From the NCBI GenBank assembly GCA_964454745.1, contig CAYVUI010000120.1, positions 1 to 13,466 on the forward strand: 13,466 nucleotides of DNA. Reading direction: 5' to 3'. The notes under the pieces are model-generated. The model was not told the origin of the DNA. It saw nothing but the letters and a program-made list of their open reading frames with translations, and ran no database searches. The translations under genes were made by a program, and so were the position numbers. The DNA comes from CAYVUI01 sp964454745. Lineage in GTDB: Bacteria > Planctomycetota > Phycisphaerae > Sedimentisphaerales > Anaerohalosphaeraceae. This document shows, piece by piece, positions 1-7,117 of this stretch; within the stretch, counting starts at the first letter, position 1, and each line of letters starts with the position of its first letter.

Positions 1-28
1 AAGGGCACATGAGATTCGGGATGGTTTT

Positions 29-45
29 GGTGGGTGCGACCCACC
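29..45. repeat. short perfect hairpin (GGTGGGT-GCG-ACCCACC)
   Basis: Seven-base perfect inverted repeat with a three-base loop. It lies just outside the composite repeat that borders the transposase. Palindromes of this GGTGGGT/ACCCACC type are common as dispersed intergenic repeats in bacteria. No coding potential was seen around it, and the role is unknown. Confidence 0.5.
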
Positions 46-67
46 CTACGGGGCCTGAAACCCACAA

Positions 68-170
68 TTATCCCGAAGGGATAAAATAACAATAGCTCCG
101 GATGAAGGCCGCAGGCCTGAACCCGGGGACAACAGACACACCGATTCTTTTGAATCCTGAAGGGATTCAA
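68..170 (+). repeat. left composite palindromic repeat (REP/BIME-like) beside the transposase
   Basis: Three palindromes lie in a row: TTATCCC-GAA-GGGATAA (68-84); a two-tier hairpin with outer arms CTCCGG (96-101) and CCGGGG (123-128) and inner arms AGGCC (106-110) and GGCCT (114-118); and TTGAATCC/GGATTCAA (150-157, 163-170) with a five-base loop. Between the first two is the conserved spacer AATAGC (91-96). The same order, spacing and core motifs recur in reverse orientation at 642-738, so the two units form an inverted pair around the transposase gene. This is the layout of REP doublets near a RAYT/IS200-like transposase, or of subterminal hairpins of an IS200/IS605-type element. Confidence 0.7.
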
Positions 171-176
171 AATATT

Positions 177-623
177 TCATGGAAGATACTTCTCATCATA
201 TTCAATCCCTGCTCTCTTGAGCATGGCAATATACTCTTCACGAAAGGTTTTATGGCGATGATGTTCCCTTTGAACGTCGATGTAATTGATTACCTCTTGC
301 TTTACAGACCACGAACAGGTGAACGCGCCGTATCCATCCTGCCAGCCATCAAAATCGGGAAAAACACGTTCTTTTCTATTCCAATAGGTGGTTGCCAACT
401 TGATATCTTTCACCAGATCAGATAATGCCACACTCGGATGCAGCCCCAACAGGATATGAACATGTTCCAGATGTCCGCCCAACCGATACGCAAAGCAATG
501 TTTATTGCGTAATAAACCGGTCATATATCGACACATTTCATCGTGCCGTTCAAGTGTCAAAACCCTTTGGTTCTTTTTTGTATGAAAGACCAGGTGATAT
601 AATATTTGTGTATAGGTTGAGAT
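177..623 (-). CDS. IS200/IS605-type HUH (Y1) transposase TnpA
   Basis: Single-strand DNA transposase of the Y1 HUH class, 148 residues if read from 623. The metal-binding HUH pair is H54-V-H56, followed by the family segment SDLVKDIK (68-75). The nucleophile is most likely Y114 in NYIDVQREHH, and the typical ending EYDEKYL closes the protein. No ATG exists at the expected start: the frame opens with ATC at 621-623, followed by STYTQI, the normal beginning of this family. An AAAGGAG ribosome binding site sits seven bases upstream (631-637). Either a rare ATC start is used or the ATG has mutated; a TTG at 558-560 would cut off the conserved first strand. The gene has no TnpB partner and lies between two inverted composite repeats, as for a REP-associated transposase or a solo IS200 element. 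Family assignment is firm; activity is uncertain. Confidence 0.85.
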   Translation of the reverse strand: MSTYTQILYHLVFHTKKNQRVLTLERHDEMCRYMTGLLRNKHCFAYRLGGHLEHVHILLGLHPSVALSDLVKDIKLATTYWNRKERVFPDFDGWQDGYGAFTCSWSVKQEVINYIDVQREHHRHKTFREEYIAMLKRAGIEYDEKYLP

Positions 624-641
624 GTTCTTGCTCCTTTATTC

Positions 642-738
642 AACCCTTTCAGGGTTTATTTTAAACACGGTTCATTTCCCACGGGTTCGGACCTGCGGTC
701 CTCACCCATGGCTATTATTGTTCAATCCCTTCGGGATT
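642..738 (-). repeat. right composite palindromic repeat (inverted partner of 68-170)
   Basis: Read on the minus strand this unit repeats the left one: AATCCC/GGGATT palindrome (724-738), an AATAGC spacer, a two-tier hairpin with outer arms CCACGGGT (679-686) and ACCCATGG (704-711, one mismatch) and inner arms GGACC (689-693) and GGTCC (697-701) around TGC, then an AACCCT/AGGGTT palindrome (642-656). The core around CCGCAGG and GAACCCG is shared with the left unit, while stem bases differ in compensated pairs. That suggests the structure is maintained. Confidence 0.7.
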
Positions 739-768
739 CATTTAGAAGAAAGTACCTTCCAGATCGTG

Positions 769-788
769 AAAACTGTAAGTGCAGTTTT
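769..788 (-). terminator. possible weak terminator for the M50-like gene
   Basis: AAAACTG (769-775) and CAGTTTT (782-788) form a perfect seven-base stem with a six-base loop, 27 bases past the stop codon of the minus-strand membrane-protein gene. It is AT-rich and has only four T residues in its 3' arm, so termination is plausible but weak. Confidence 0.3.
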
Positions 789-814
789 GGCAGTGTTTTA
801 TCATTTGGATTTAT

Positions 815-3031
815 CTACATTTCGTTTGGATCTCGCTGTATTTCAGCGTTTAATTTCGCAAACAGTTCAGGATCGACGGCCATGTAATCCATGTAACCAA
901 GGGCATAGTTAATTTCGTTGCCGGGGCCCTGCTGGATCGTCGAGGCGTAGATGTGGAGTTTTTTCCGCTTTAGAGGGAAATCCTCCCATGGGGTTTCGAC
1001 CATTTCACCTTTGATACTGTCTTTCTTATACCGGGGAATCCCATCTTCATAAAAGGCCGTGCCGTAAAACCTGTTGTCTTCATCTTTGTCTTCATAAACA
1101 TTCCAAAACCCCGTTCTTTTTCCCCTGTCCCAGCAACCCTCCATCATAACAGACCCGTCCCTGTGGTACCACCGGGTATCCCCATGAAAAACAGAACGGT
1201 CATCGGTCAGTTCAGCCTCGCGGCCTGTCCGCCAGAAATATTCAAATTGAATGCCTTTTTGACCGACACCACCGTCTTCTTTCGTATACGATTCAAAATG
1301 CCATTTTTCATAAAAGCCAAACAGGCCAATACCCGCTCGCCCCAAAGAAGTAAAGGCCAGGTAAAATGAAGCAAAATAGACCAGGAGAAAACTTGAGGTC
1401 AATAAGAAACCCGGAGGCTTTAACCGTAACTGGTCCAAGTAAGAAGATATCCATCGTACTCTTGCGTGCATATACGGAAAATTCTCACCGGCCTTATTGA
1501 TGATTTCATCAAAAACTTTTTTTGGTATTTCCCTTTTCTCGTCGAAAAATATTTCACTTTGCAAATCCTGCTGGATTTCTTTCTGAAATTTTACAACTGT
1601 ACTCGTCAAAGTGTAAGAAGTTAAAATTAGATTTAATACAATGACAAACAGGATATTTCCAGATAGAAATTGCACACCAAAGGAAAAAGGGATAAGAAAA
1701 GCCAAACCCAGAATCGGGATTATCATCAGCCAATACCTGTGCCGAGGGCAGAGGATGGCTCCCATCAGTTTTGAACCCTCAAAAGGATAAACCGGGACCA
1801 GAAACAGCATGTTCAAGAAAAGAAAAACACTGCCTGCAAGAAAGTATGTATTTTGCCCCGTAGATCGATGGAGCATCAATAAAATTATGCCAACCAGGAT
1901 GCCGACAATCGGACTGCTTAGCAGAATTGCCGCCCTTTTCCAGCTTTTGATACTGAAAGAATCCTCAATCACCGTAAGAGGGACAGGAAATAATTGAAAC
2001 AGCGGTCTCCCGGCTTCCAGCAGTTTTGCGCTGAGCCAGAAAACAGATTCATGGACCAGCCAAACCACTGCCAGCCACGGCAGGATTGACAAACCCCAGC
2101 GAAAGAGCCCTACGGAATACAAGAAAATAAGACAAACCACCGCAAGAATTAACAGATCATATTTATTCCTGTACAGAAAGGGGAGGTTTTTAATCTTCGC
2201 ACGTGTCAATTTTGCATTTTGATTTTGGATAAGCTCATTGACATTTACATCCCTCAGGGGTTTGCCTGTATTTTTCCATGCTGAAAAATCACATACATCC
2301 TGCTCAAGGGCGATGCTGTCATTCTCATCATTTTTACCATGGGAGATATGAACCTGGGCATCCCGAAAGAGCCCTATCCATTTTTGTGCGATTTTTTTGC
2401 GTTTGGATAGCGAAGTCGTGTAGAGCACAACACTCCATATATGCTCACCGACGAAACAGCTCAAGCTGACACCCTGATTTTGTTCACTTAACTGAACCGG
2501 GCTGACTTCTATATCCTGGGTTGAAAACCGGGCACGGTACTCCTGCATTTCAAGTTCAACGGCATCTTCGCTGATTCGGAGAATTCCGCAATCTTCCGGG
2601 GCCGATTTGTTGATGTGGACACTAAGAGCGTCCTCGATGATGACAGCATGACAATTTTTATCAGGCACAAAGAGCCTGCCTTTGCGTTTTTTGACTCGGG
2701 AAAAGATACGCCAGCGGACAAGCTGATTTCGCAAAAAAGTATGAAGAACTGAAATCAACAGTACACTGCCGGCCAGGGTGTAATAGAGTATTTGAGCGGG
2801 TGAATGCTCGAAAGGAAAATTTCTGAAAAAGTTATCTATCAGAGATGGAAGACACAGCAATATGAGTCCTGCAAAAAAAAGGCCCAGAAAGAACATCTCC
2901 TCATAAGGCAGTAACTTCACGATATCAAAACGTTCTTCAGCGGGGACAGGCTCGATATACGACTGTTCGGAGAAGTATTCGGCGGCGGGGCCGTTTTCGT
3001 GGAAGCCGGTATGGAAATCCGTTTTTTTCAT
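815..3031 (-). CDS. large membrane protein, degenerate M50 (site-2 protease)-like, with MORN-like C-terminus
   Basis: A 738-residue polytopic membrane protein. Two hydrophobic segments (about 46-66 and 81-100) precede a soluble region (about 110-280), then a membrane block (about 291-480) and one more helix (about 541-563). The block resembles the M50 core: a helix with H327-E328-S-V-F331 where HExxH is expected, SSPIVG (372-377) like the family's GPxxN stretch, and LVPVYPFEG (411-419) like the PxxPLDG motif. The second zinc histidine is missing and the motif aspartate is glutamate, so the protein may be catalytically inactive or only a distant relative. Residues about 615-665 carry MORN/YwqK-like repeats (WYHRDG, GFWNVYED, AFYEDG). 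The ATG at 3031 has GAGGGA eight bases upstream, and a good promoter lies at 3089-3117. The precise function is not recognised. Confidence 0.6.
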   Translation of the reverse strand: MKKTDFHTGFHENGPAAEYFSEQSYIEPVPAEERFDIVKLLPYEEMFFLGLFFAGLILLCLPSLIDNFFRNFPFEHSPAQILYYTLAGSVLLISVLHTFLRNQLVRWRIFSRVKKRKGRLFVPDKNCHAVIIEDALSVHINKSAPEDCGILRISEDAVELEMQEYRARFSTQDIEVSPVQLSEQNQGVSLSCFVGEHIWSVVLYTTSLSKRKKIAQKWIGLFRDAQVHISHGKNDENDSIALEQDVCDFSAWKNTGKPLRDVNVNELIQNQNAKLTRAKIKNLPFLYRNKYDLLILAVVCLIFLYSVGLFRWGLSILPWLAVVWLVHESVFWLSAKLLEAGRPLFQLFPVPLTVIEDSFSIKSWKRAAILLSSPIVGILVGIILLMLHRSTGQNTYFLAGSVFLFLNMLFLVPVYPFEGSKLMGAILCPRHRYWLMIIPILGLAFLIPFSFGVQFLSGNILFVIVLNLILTSYTLTSTVVKFQKEIQQDLQSEIFFDEKREIPKKVFDEIINKAGENFPYMHARVRWISSYLDQLRLKPPGFLLTSSFLLVYFASFYLAFTSLGRAGIGLFGFYEKWHFESYTKEDGGVGQKGIQFEYFWRTGREAELTDDRSVFHGDTRWYHRDGSVMMEGCWDRGKRTGFWNVYEDKDEDNRFYGTAFYEDGIPRYKKDSIKGEMVETPWEDFPLKRKKLHIYASTIQQGPGNEINYALGYMDYMAVDPELFAKLNAEIQRDPNEM

Positions 3032-3088
3032 GCCAAAAGTCCCTCAAAATACGTTTTTGTCCAAAAATTCGGGAAGATTCCACGGGGG

Positions 3089-3117
3089 ATTATAGGGGAG
3101 TGGGAGAAAAAATGCAA
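3089..3117 (-). promoter_or_regulatory. sigma70-type promoter of the M50-like gene
   Basis: On the minus strand, TTGCAT (3112-3117) is followed after 17 bases by a perfect TATAAT (3089-3094). This places the transcript start near 3082 and gives a leader of about 50 bases before the ATG at 3031. The -35 box abuts the T-tract of the sulfatase terminator just upstream. Confidence 0.65.
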
Positions 3118-3118
3118 G

Positions 3119-3144
3119 AAAAAAGGCCCCTGGTTTCAGGGGCC
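3119..3144 (-). terminator. rho-independent terminator after the sulfatase gene
   Basis: GGCCCCTG (3125-3132) and CAGGGGCC (3137-3144) form a perfect eight-base GC-rich stem with a four-base loop. On the minus strand it is followed by six T residues (3119-3124). It lies 66 bases beyond the sulfatase stop codon. Confidence 0.88.
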
Positions 3145-3210
3145 CTGGAATCGGTGACTGTGCCTGTTTTTTATTAACGCGAAAAACACGAAAATTATCC
3201 GCTGCCGTTT

Positions 3211-5088
3211 TTAGAGACGAGTGGCGTAGACGTAATACGCTCCGCAGAGGGATTTTCCGTTTGCATCGTAGAACCAGGTGCGAAGCCGGGCCTTGCCGCG
3301 GTTTAGGCGCAGGCGGAATTTCACGTTCGTATCGTGCTCGGCAACGGCCACGCGCTGATCGTGACCCATGATCTGGATGCGGGCCTCGGTGATCGGGAGG
3401 GCCTTGCCCTTTTTGACGGGGCCGTAGACGTAGTCGTCGTCGAGGTAGATATTGGCCGTGCCGGCGATGGGGGCCATGGCCTCGCGGGGCCAGCGGCGCA
3501 GCTCGAATTCGTATTCGCCGGGCCGGTCGACGACGAGGTTCCACCATCCGTTGGCCGGGCGGCCGTCGAGGACGTTGCTCATCTGGGTAAAGTAGGTCTC
3601 GGCCCATGCGGTTGCGCACAGGTAGGAGGGATTTTCGGCGTCGCTGCCGATGACGACGGGATGTTCCATCTCGAGCCAGGGCTCGACGTCGGCCCACCAT
3701 GTTTCGTAATGGGCCTTCATCTTCGCGACAATATCAGGGTGCTGATCGATCACGTCGTGGTCCTGGTGGGGGTCTTTTTCGACGTTATAGAGGCCCAGGT
3801 TGATCTCGTACTTGCGGCGGCGGCGCTGGAGCTCCTCGACGACTTCGGGCGGATCGTTGGGGTCGATGTCGCGGACGTTGAGCAGCCGCCAGGGGCCGTA
3901 CATGATGCAGCAGTCCCATTTTTTCATCTGGAGCTGGCGCTGGAACTGGACGACGAGGATGCGGTCGGGCAGGTCTTTTTCGCCGCGAAGCTGGGGGGCG
4001 ATGCTCATGCCGTCGAATTTCGCGGCCGGGGCAGGCGGGACATTGCACAGCTCGAGCAGTGTGGGGGTAAGGTCGTGGACCTGGACCAGGCCGTGGATGT
4101 CGCCGGGGGCCCGCAGGCTGCCGTTAGGCCAGCGGATAAACAGCGGCACGCGGTGGCCGCCCTCCCAGAGCATGGTCTTTAGGCCGCGCATGCCGGCGTT
4201 GTAGAGGCCCCAGCCCATCGTCACGCCGTTGTCGGTCATGAAGATGAGGATCGTGTCGTCGGAGAGCCCCTGGTCGTCCATGAAGTGGAGCAGGCGGCCG
4301 ATGTTGTCGTCGAGATTGACGACCATGCCGACGAAGGTTTCCATGTCCTTGGATTTGTCGGACGTGTCGATGCGGGCGCGGTCCTCGTCGGTGGAGTAGT
4401 ACGGGCCGTGGACGACGTTGGTGGGGATCCAGCACATGAACCGCTCGTTTTTGTCGTTGCGATCCTTCATCCACTTCATCGCTTCGTTGAACCAGACATC
4501 GGTGCAAAAGCCCTTGTAAGGCTTGAGTACGCCGTTGTCGGAGTAGGTGTCGTCGATGTAATCGTTGCCCCAGTGGTCGTTGACGGTGCCGACTTCCTGC
4601 TGGGGGAAGGTGATGACGTCCTGGAAGCCTCGGTCCTGGGGACGCATGGGATAGTTGTCACCGACGTGCCACTTGCCGAACAGGCCGGTGCGGTAGCCGG
4701 CGTCGCGGAACATCTCGGCGATGGTGGGCAGGTCGGTGCGGAGGTGGGTGTTCTCGGTGCCGACCCAGCGGGCGCCGTTTTTCATGGCCTCGACGCCGGT
4801 GAGCAGCATGCCGCGGGTGGGTGTGCACATGGGGGCGGAGTGGAACTGCGGAAAGCGGAGGCTCTGGCTGTAGAGTTTGTCGATATTGGGAGTTTTGATG
4901 TGAGGGTTGCCGTGGCAGGACATATCGCCGTAGCCCATGTCGTCGATGTTGACGAGCAGGACGTTGGGCTGTTTTTTCAGGCTGAGCATTTTGGACGATG
5001 CGGACTCCATGCATCCGGGCAGCGCGCCGAGCGAAAGCAGACCAGCACCGGCAGTGACACGACTTAGGAATTGACGACGATTGAGCAT
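3211..5088 (-). CDS. Tat-exported, Cys-type sulfatase (arylsulfatase family)
   Basis: A 625-residue sulfate ester hydrolase acting outside the cytoplasm. The N-terminus has a twin-arginine motif (N3-R4-R5-Q-F-L), a hydrophobic stretch and a lipobox-like LPGC ending at C26, so it is probably Tat-exported and possibly lipid-anchored. Sulfatase signature: C88-T-P-T-R92, where C88 would become formylglycine. Other active-site residues in the usual order are D49-D50, K139 and H141 (GKWHVG), H228, D286-N287 (TDNG) and K304. The catalytic domain ends near residue 470; residues about 475-625 form an extra beta-rich tail that could bind carbohydrate. The ATG at 5088 has GAGAGGG upstream, and the gene has its own promoter and terminator. 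The maturation enzyme is not in the window. Substrate cannot be told, though sulfated polysaccharide is likely by context of the family. It is noticeably GC-richer than its neighbours. Confidence 0.93.
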   Translation of the reverse strand: MLNRRQFLSRVTAGAGLLSLGALPGCMESASSKMLSLKKQPNVLLVNIDDMGYGDMSCHGNPHIKTPNIDKLYSQSLRFPQFHSAPMCTPTRGMLLTGVEAMKNGARWVGTENTHLRTDLPTIAEMFRDAGYRTGLFGKWHVGDNYPMRPQDRGFQDVITFPQQEVGTVNDHWGNDYIDDTYSDNGVLKPYKGFCTDVWFNEAMKWMKDRNDKNERFMCWIPTNVVHGPYYSTDEDRARIDTSDKSKDMETFVGMVVNLDDNIGRLLHFMDDQGLSDDTILIFMTDNGVTMGWGLYNAGMRGLKTMLWEGGHRVPLFIRWPNGSLRAPGDIHGLVQVHDLTPTLLELCNVPPAPAAKFDGMSIAPQLRGEKDLPDRILVVQFQRQLQMKKWDCCIMYGPWRLLNVRDIDPNDPPEVVEELQRRRRKYEINLGLYNVEKDPHQDHDVIDQHPDIVAKMKAHYETWWADVEPWLEMEHPVVIGSDAENPSYLCATAWAETYFTQMSNVLDGRPANGWWNLVVDRPGEYEFELRRWPREAMAPIAGTANIYLDDDYVYGPVKKGKALPITEARIQIMGHDQRVAVAEHDTNVKFRLRLNRGKARLRTWFYDANGKSLCGAYYVYATRL

Positions 5089-5152
5089 TGTTTTACCCTC
5101 TCTATTGCGTTGTTTTCTGTGCCGCGGGCGAAGCTGCGCAGCGGCGTTTTTC

Positions 5153-5181
5153 TACTGTACCCGATGGTTTTACTGTACCCG
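5153..5181. promoter_or_regulatory. tandem 11-bp direct repeats over the sulfatase promoter
   Basis: TACTGTACCCG occurs exactly at 5153-5163 and again at 5171-5181, an 18-base period. The second copy covers the -10 box and the first lies at the expected transcript start. This geometry would suit a regulator binding two sites on nearly the same DNA face, but a simple local duplication is also possible. Confidence 0.45.
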
Positions 5182-5199
5182 GCCGGCGAGAAATGTCAA
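5172..5199 (-). promoter_or_regulatory. sigma70-type promoter of the sulfatase gene
   Basis: On the minus strand a perfect TTGACA (5194-5199) is followed after 16 bases by TACAGT (5172-5177). The predicted transcript start is near 5165, about 75 bases before the ATG. The -35 box lies inside a GAGAAAT/ATTTCTC inverted repeat (5188-5209). Confidence 0.6.
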
Positions 5200-5225
5200 C
5201 TGATTTCTCAATCGATAACTTTCCC

Positions 5226-5966
5226 TTATTTGCCCTGATTGGCGACGGCGGCGGTAGCTTTGGCGATTTGGTCCGGGTCGCCAAGGTAGTCATGTTTGAC
5301 AGGCTTTAGGTTGTCATCGAGTTCGTAGACCAGGGGCACGCCGGTGGGGATATTGAGCTTGAGGACCTCGTTATTGGAAAGCTGATCGAGATACTGGACC
5401 AGGGCGCGAAGGCTGTTGCCGTGGGCGGCAATGATGATTCGCTTGCCGCTTTTTACGGCCGGGGCGATCTGCTCGTGCCAGTACGGCAGGAACCTTTGCT
5501 CAGTGTCTTTGAGGCACTCGGCGACGGGAACCTGGTCTTCGGGCAAGTGCCGGTAGCGGGGATCATGGCCGGGCCATCGTTCATCGCTTTTATCGAGCTC
5601 GGGGGGACGAACATCGAAACTGCGGCGCCAGAGCTGGAGCTGTTTCTCGCCGTGCCTCTGGGCAGTCTCTTTTTTATTGAGGCCCTGAAGGGCGCCGTAA
5701 TGGCGTTCATTGAGCCGCCAGGAATGGTGGATGGGAATCCACATGAGGTCCATTTCGTCGAGGACGATCCAGAGGGTGCGGATCGCCCTTTTCAGAACGG
5801 AGGTATAGGCAACATCGAAGAAGTAACCGCCCTCTTTGAGGAGCTTGCCGCCGGTGTGGGCCTCCTCAACGCCTTTGGGCGAGAGGTCCACATCGGTCCA
5901 GCCGGTAAAGAGATTTTCCCTGTTCCAGAGACTTTCGCCATGCCGAAGCAGTACGAGTTTATACAT
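5226..5966 (-). CDS. gpmA: 2,3-bisphosphoglycerate-dependent phosphoglycerate mutase
   Basis: Cytoplasmic glycolytic enzyme interconverting 3- and 2-phosphoglycerate through a phosphohistidine intermediate; 246 residues, the normal length for the dPGM group. The phosphorylated histidine is H9 in LLRHGES. R60, the acid/base E87 (LNERHYG) and the second catalytic histidine H182 (AAHGNS) stand at the expected intervals, and the substrate-binding stretch NRENLFTGW (15-23) is intact. The ATG at 5966 is preceded by AGGGGGTG at a good distance. It starts 19 bases after the aldolase stop codon, so the two are almost certainly cotranscribed. No strong terminator is seen after it; the next gene, the sulfatase, has its own promoter. 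Confidence 0.97.
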   Translation of the reverse strand: MYKLVLLRHGESLWNRENLFTGWTDVDLSPKGVEEAHTGGKLLKEGGYFFDVAYTSVLKRAIRTLWIVLDEMDLMWIPIHHSWRLNERHYGALQGLNKKETAQRHGEKQLQLWRRSFDVRPPELDKSDERWPGHDPRYRHLPEDQVPVAECLKDTEQRFLPYWHEQIAPAVKSGKRIIIAAHGNSLRALVQYLDQLSNNEVLKLNIPTGVPLVYELDDNLKPVKHDYLGDPDQIAKATAAVANQGK

Positions 5967-5985
5967 TGTTCACCCCCTGTAATGG

Positions 5986-7062
5986 TTATGCCGGCGTGAT
6001 CTCCTTGCAGAGGTAGACATCCTGGATGGCGTTTAGCAGTTCGACGCCCTCTTTCATCGGTCGCTGGAATGCCTTGCGTCCGCTGATCAGGCCCATGCCG
6101 CCGGCACGTTTATTGATGACCGCGGTTTTTACGGCGTCTGCGAGGTCGTTTTTGCCGCCGCTGGCGCCGCCGGAGTTGATCAGGCCCATGCGTCCCATGT
6201 AATTGTTGACGATCTGGTAGCGGGTCAGGTCGATGGGATGGGGACTGTTGAGCTCGGTGTACATTTTTTCGCTGTATTTGCCGTAGCTGCCGGACTCGTT
6301 CATAAATTTGTAGCCGCCGTCGCAGGTGGGCTGCTTTTGCTTGATGATGTCCGCCTGCATAGTCACGCCGAGGTGATTGGCCTGGCCGGTCATGTCGGAG
6401 CTGGTATGGTAATCGTTGTCTTTGCCCTTGAAGGCACCGTTGCGCAGGTAGCACCAGAGGATGGTGGCCATGCCCATTTCGTGGGCCATGTGGAAGGCCT
6501 CGCTGATCTCGACGATCTGGCGTGAGCTTTCCTCGCTGCCGAAGTAGACAGTTGCGCCGACCGCAGCGGCGCCCATGTCGAAGGCCTGCTGAACGTTGGC
6601 AAAGAGAATCTGGTTAAACTGGTTGGGATAGGTAAGCAGTTCGTTATGGTTGATCTTGAGGATGAAGGGAATCCTGTGGGCGTACTTGCGGGCGACGCTG
6701 CCCAGAACGCCCAGCGTAGACGCGACCGCATTGCAGCCGCCCTCGATGGCGAGCTTGATGATATTTTCGCCGTCAAAGTAGATGGGATTGGGGGCGAAAC
6801 TGGCCCCGCCGGAATGCTCGATGCCCTGATCGACAGGCAGGATGGACAGGTACCCGGTGCCCGCCAGCCGGCCGGTGGAATAAAGCAGGCGATGAATGTT
6901 ATTGAGGACCGCACAATTACGGTCCGTGTTTACAAAGATGCGCTCGACCCAGTCCGGTCCGGGCAGGTGGAGGTGGTCTTTACTGACCCTGGGCGTATTG
7001 AATTCGAGCAGATTTTTCGCATCGTTTCCGAGTAATTGCTCAATTTTGTCCGGTTGTGCCAT
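5986..7062 (-). CDS. fbaB: class I fructose-bisphosphate aldolase, DhnA/FbaB type
   Basis: Cytoplasmic aldolase that splits or makes fructose 1,6-bisphosphate from dihydroxyacetone phosphate and glyceraldehyde 3-phosphate through a Schiff base; 358 residues, close to FbaB of enteric bacteria. Visible landmarks are PVDQGIEH (76-83), FILKINHNE (133-141), the probable Schiff-base lysine K241 in ADIIKQKQP, and phosphate-binding glycine loops NSGGASGGKND (297-307 region) and GGMGLISGRKAFQRP (from 321). The class is metal-independent. The ATG at 7062 has AGGGGG upstream. It follows groES by 55 bases and precedes gpmA by 19, which suggests a glycolysis/gluconeogenesis operon. Confidence 0.95.
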   Translation of the reverse strand: MAQPDKIEQLLGNDAKNLLEFNTPRVSKDHLHLPGPDWVERIFVNTDRNCAVLNNIHRLLYSTGRLAGTGYLSILPVDQGIEHSGGASFAPNPIYFDGENIIKLAIEGGCNAVASTLGVLGSVARKYAHRIPFILKINHNELLTYPNQFNQILFANVQQAFDMGAAAVGATVYFGSEESSRQIVEISEAFHMAHEMGMATILWCYLRNGAFKGKDNDYHTSSDMTGQANHLGVTMQADIIKQKQPTCDGGYKFMNESGSYGKYSEKMYTELNSPHPIDLTRYQIVNNYMGRMGLINSGGASGGKNDLADAVKTAVINKRAGGMGLISGRKAFQRPMKEGVELLNAIQDVYLCKEITPA

Positions 7063-7117
7063 AAGGGCCCCCTATTCATTTTTGTTTATCTAATATTTAA
7101 AGCCCCGACTGAAACAA

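Noticed and set aside
68..170. CRISPR array near the left edge
   Set aside because: The palindromes differ in sequence and are not separated by regular unique spacers; they form one composite unit that is inverted, not tandem.
3334..5067. Long plus-strand and alternative-frame ORFs across the sulfatase gene (for example 3334-4182, 4285-5067)
   Set aside because: They are shadows of a GC-rich gene: compositionally biased translations without family motifs or ribosome binding sites, opposite a gene with a complete sulfatase active site.
5421..7093. Plus-strand ORFs opposite gpmA and fbaB
   Set aside because: They lie antisense to genes with intact catalytic residues and show no recognisable domains.
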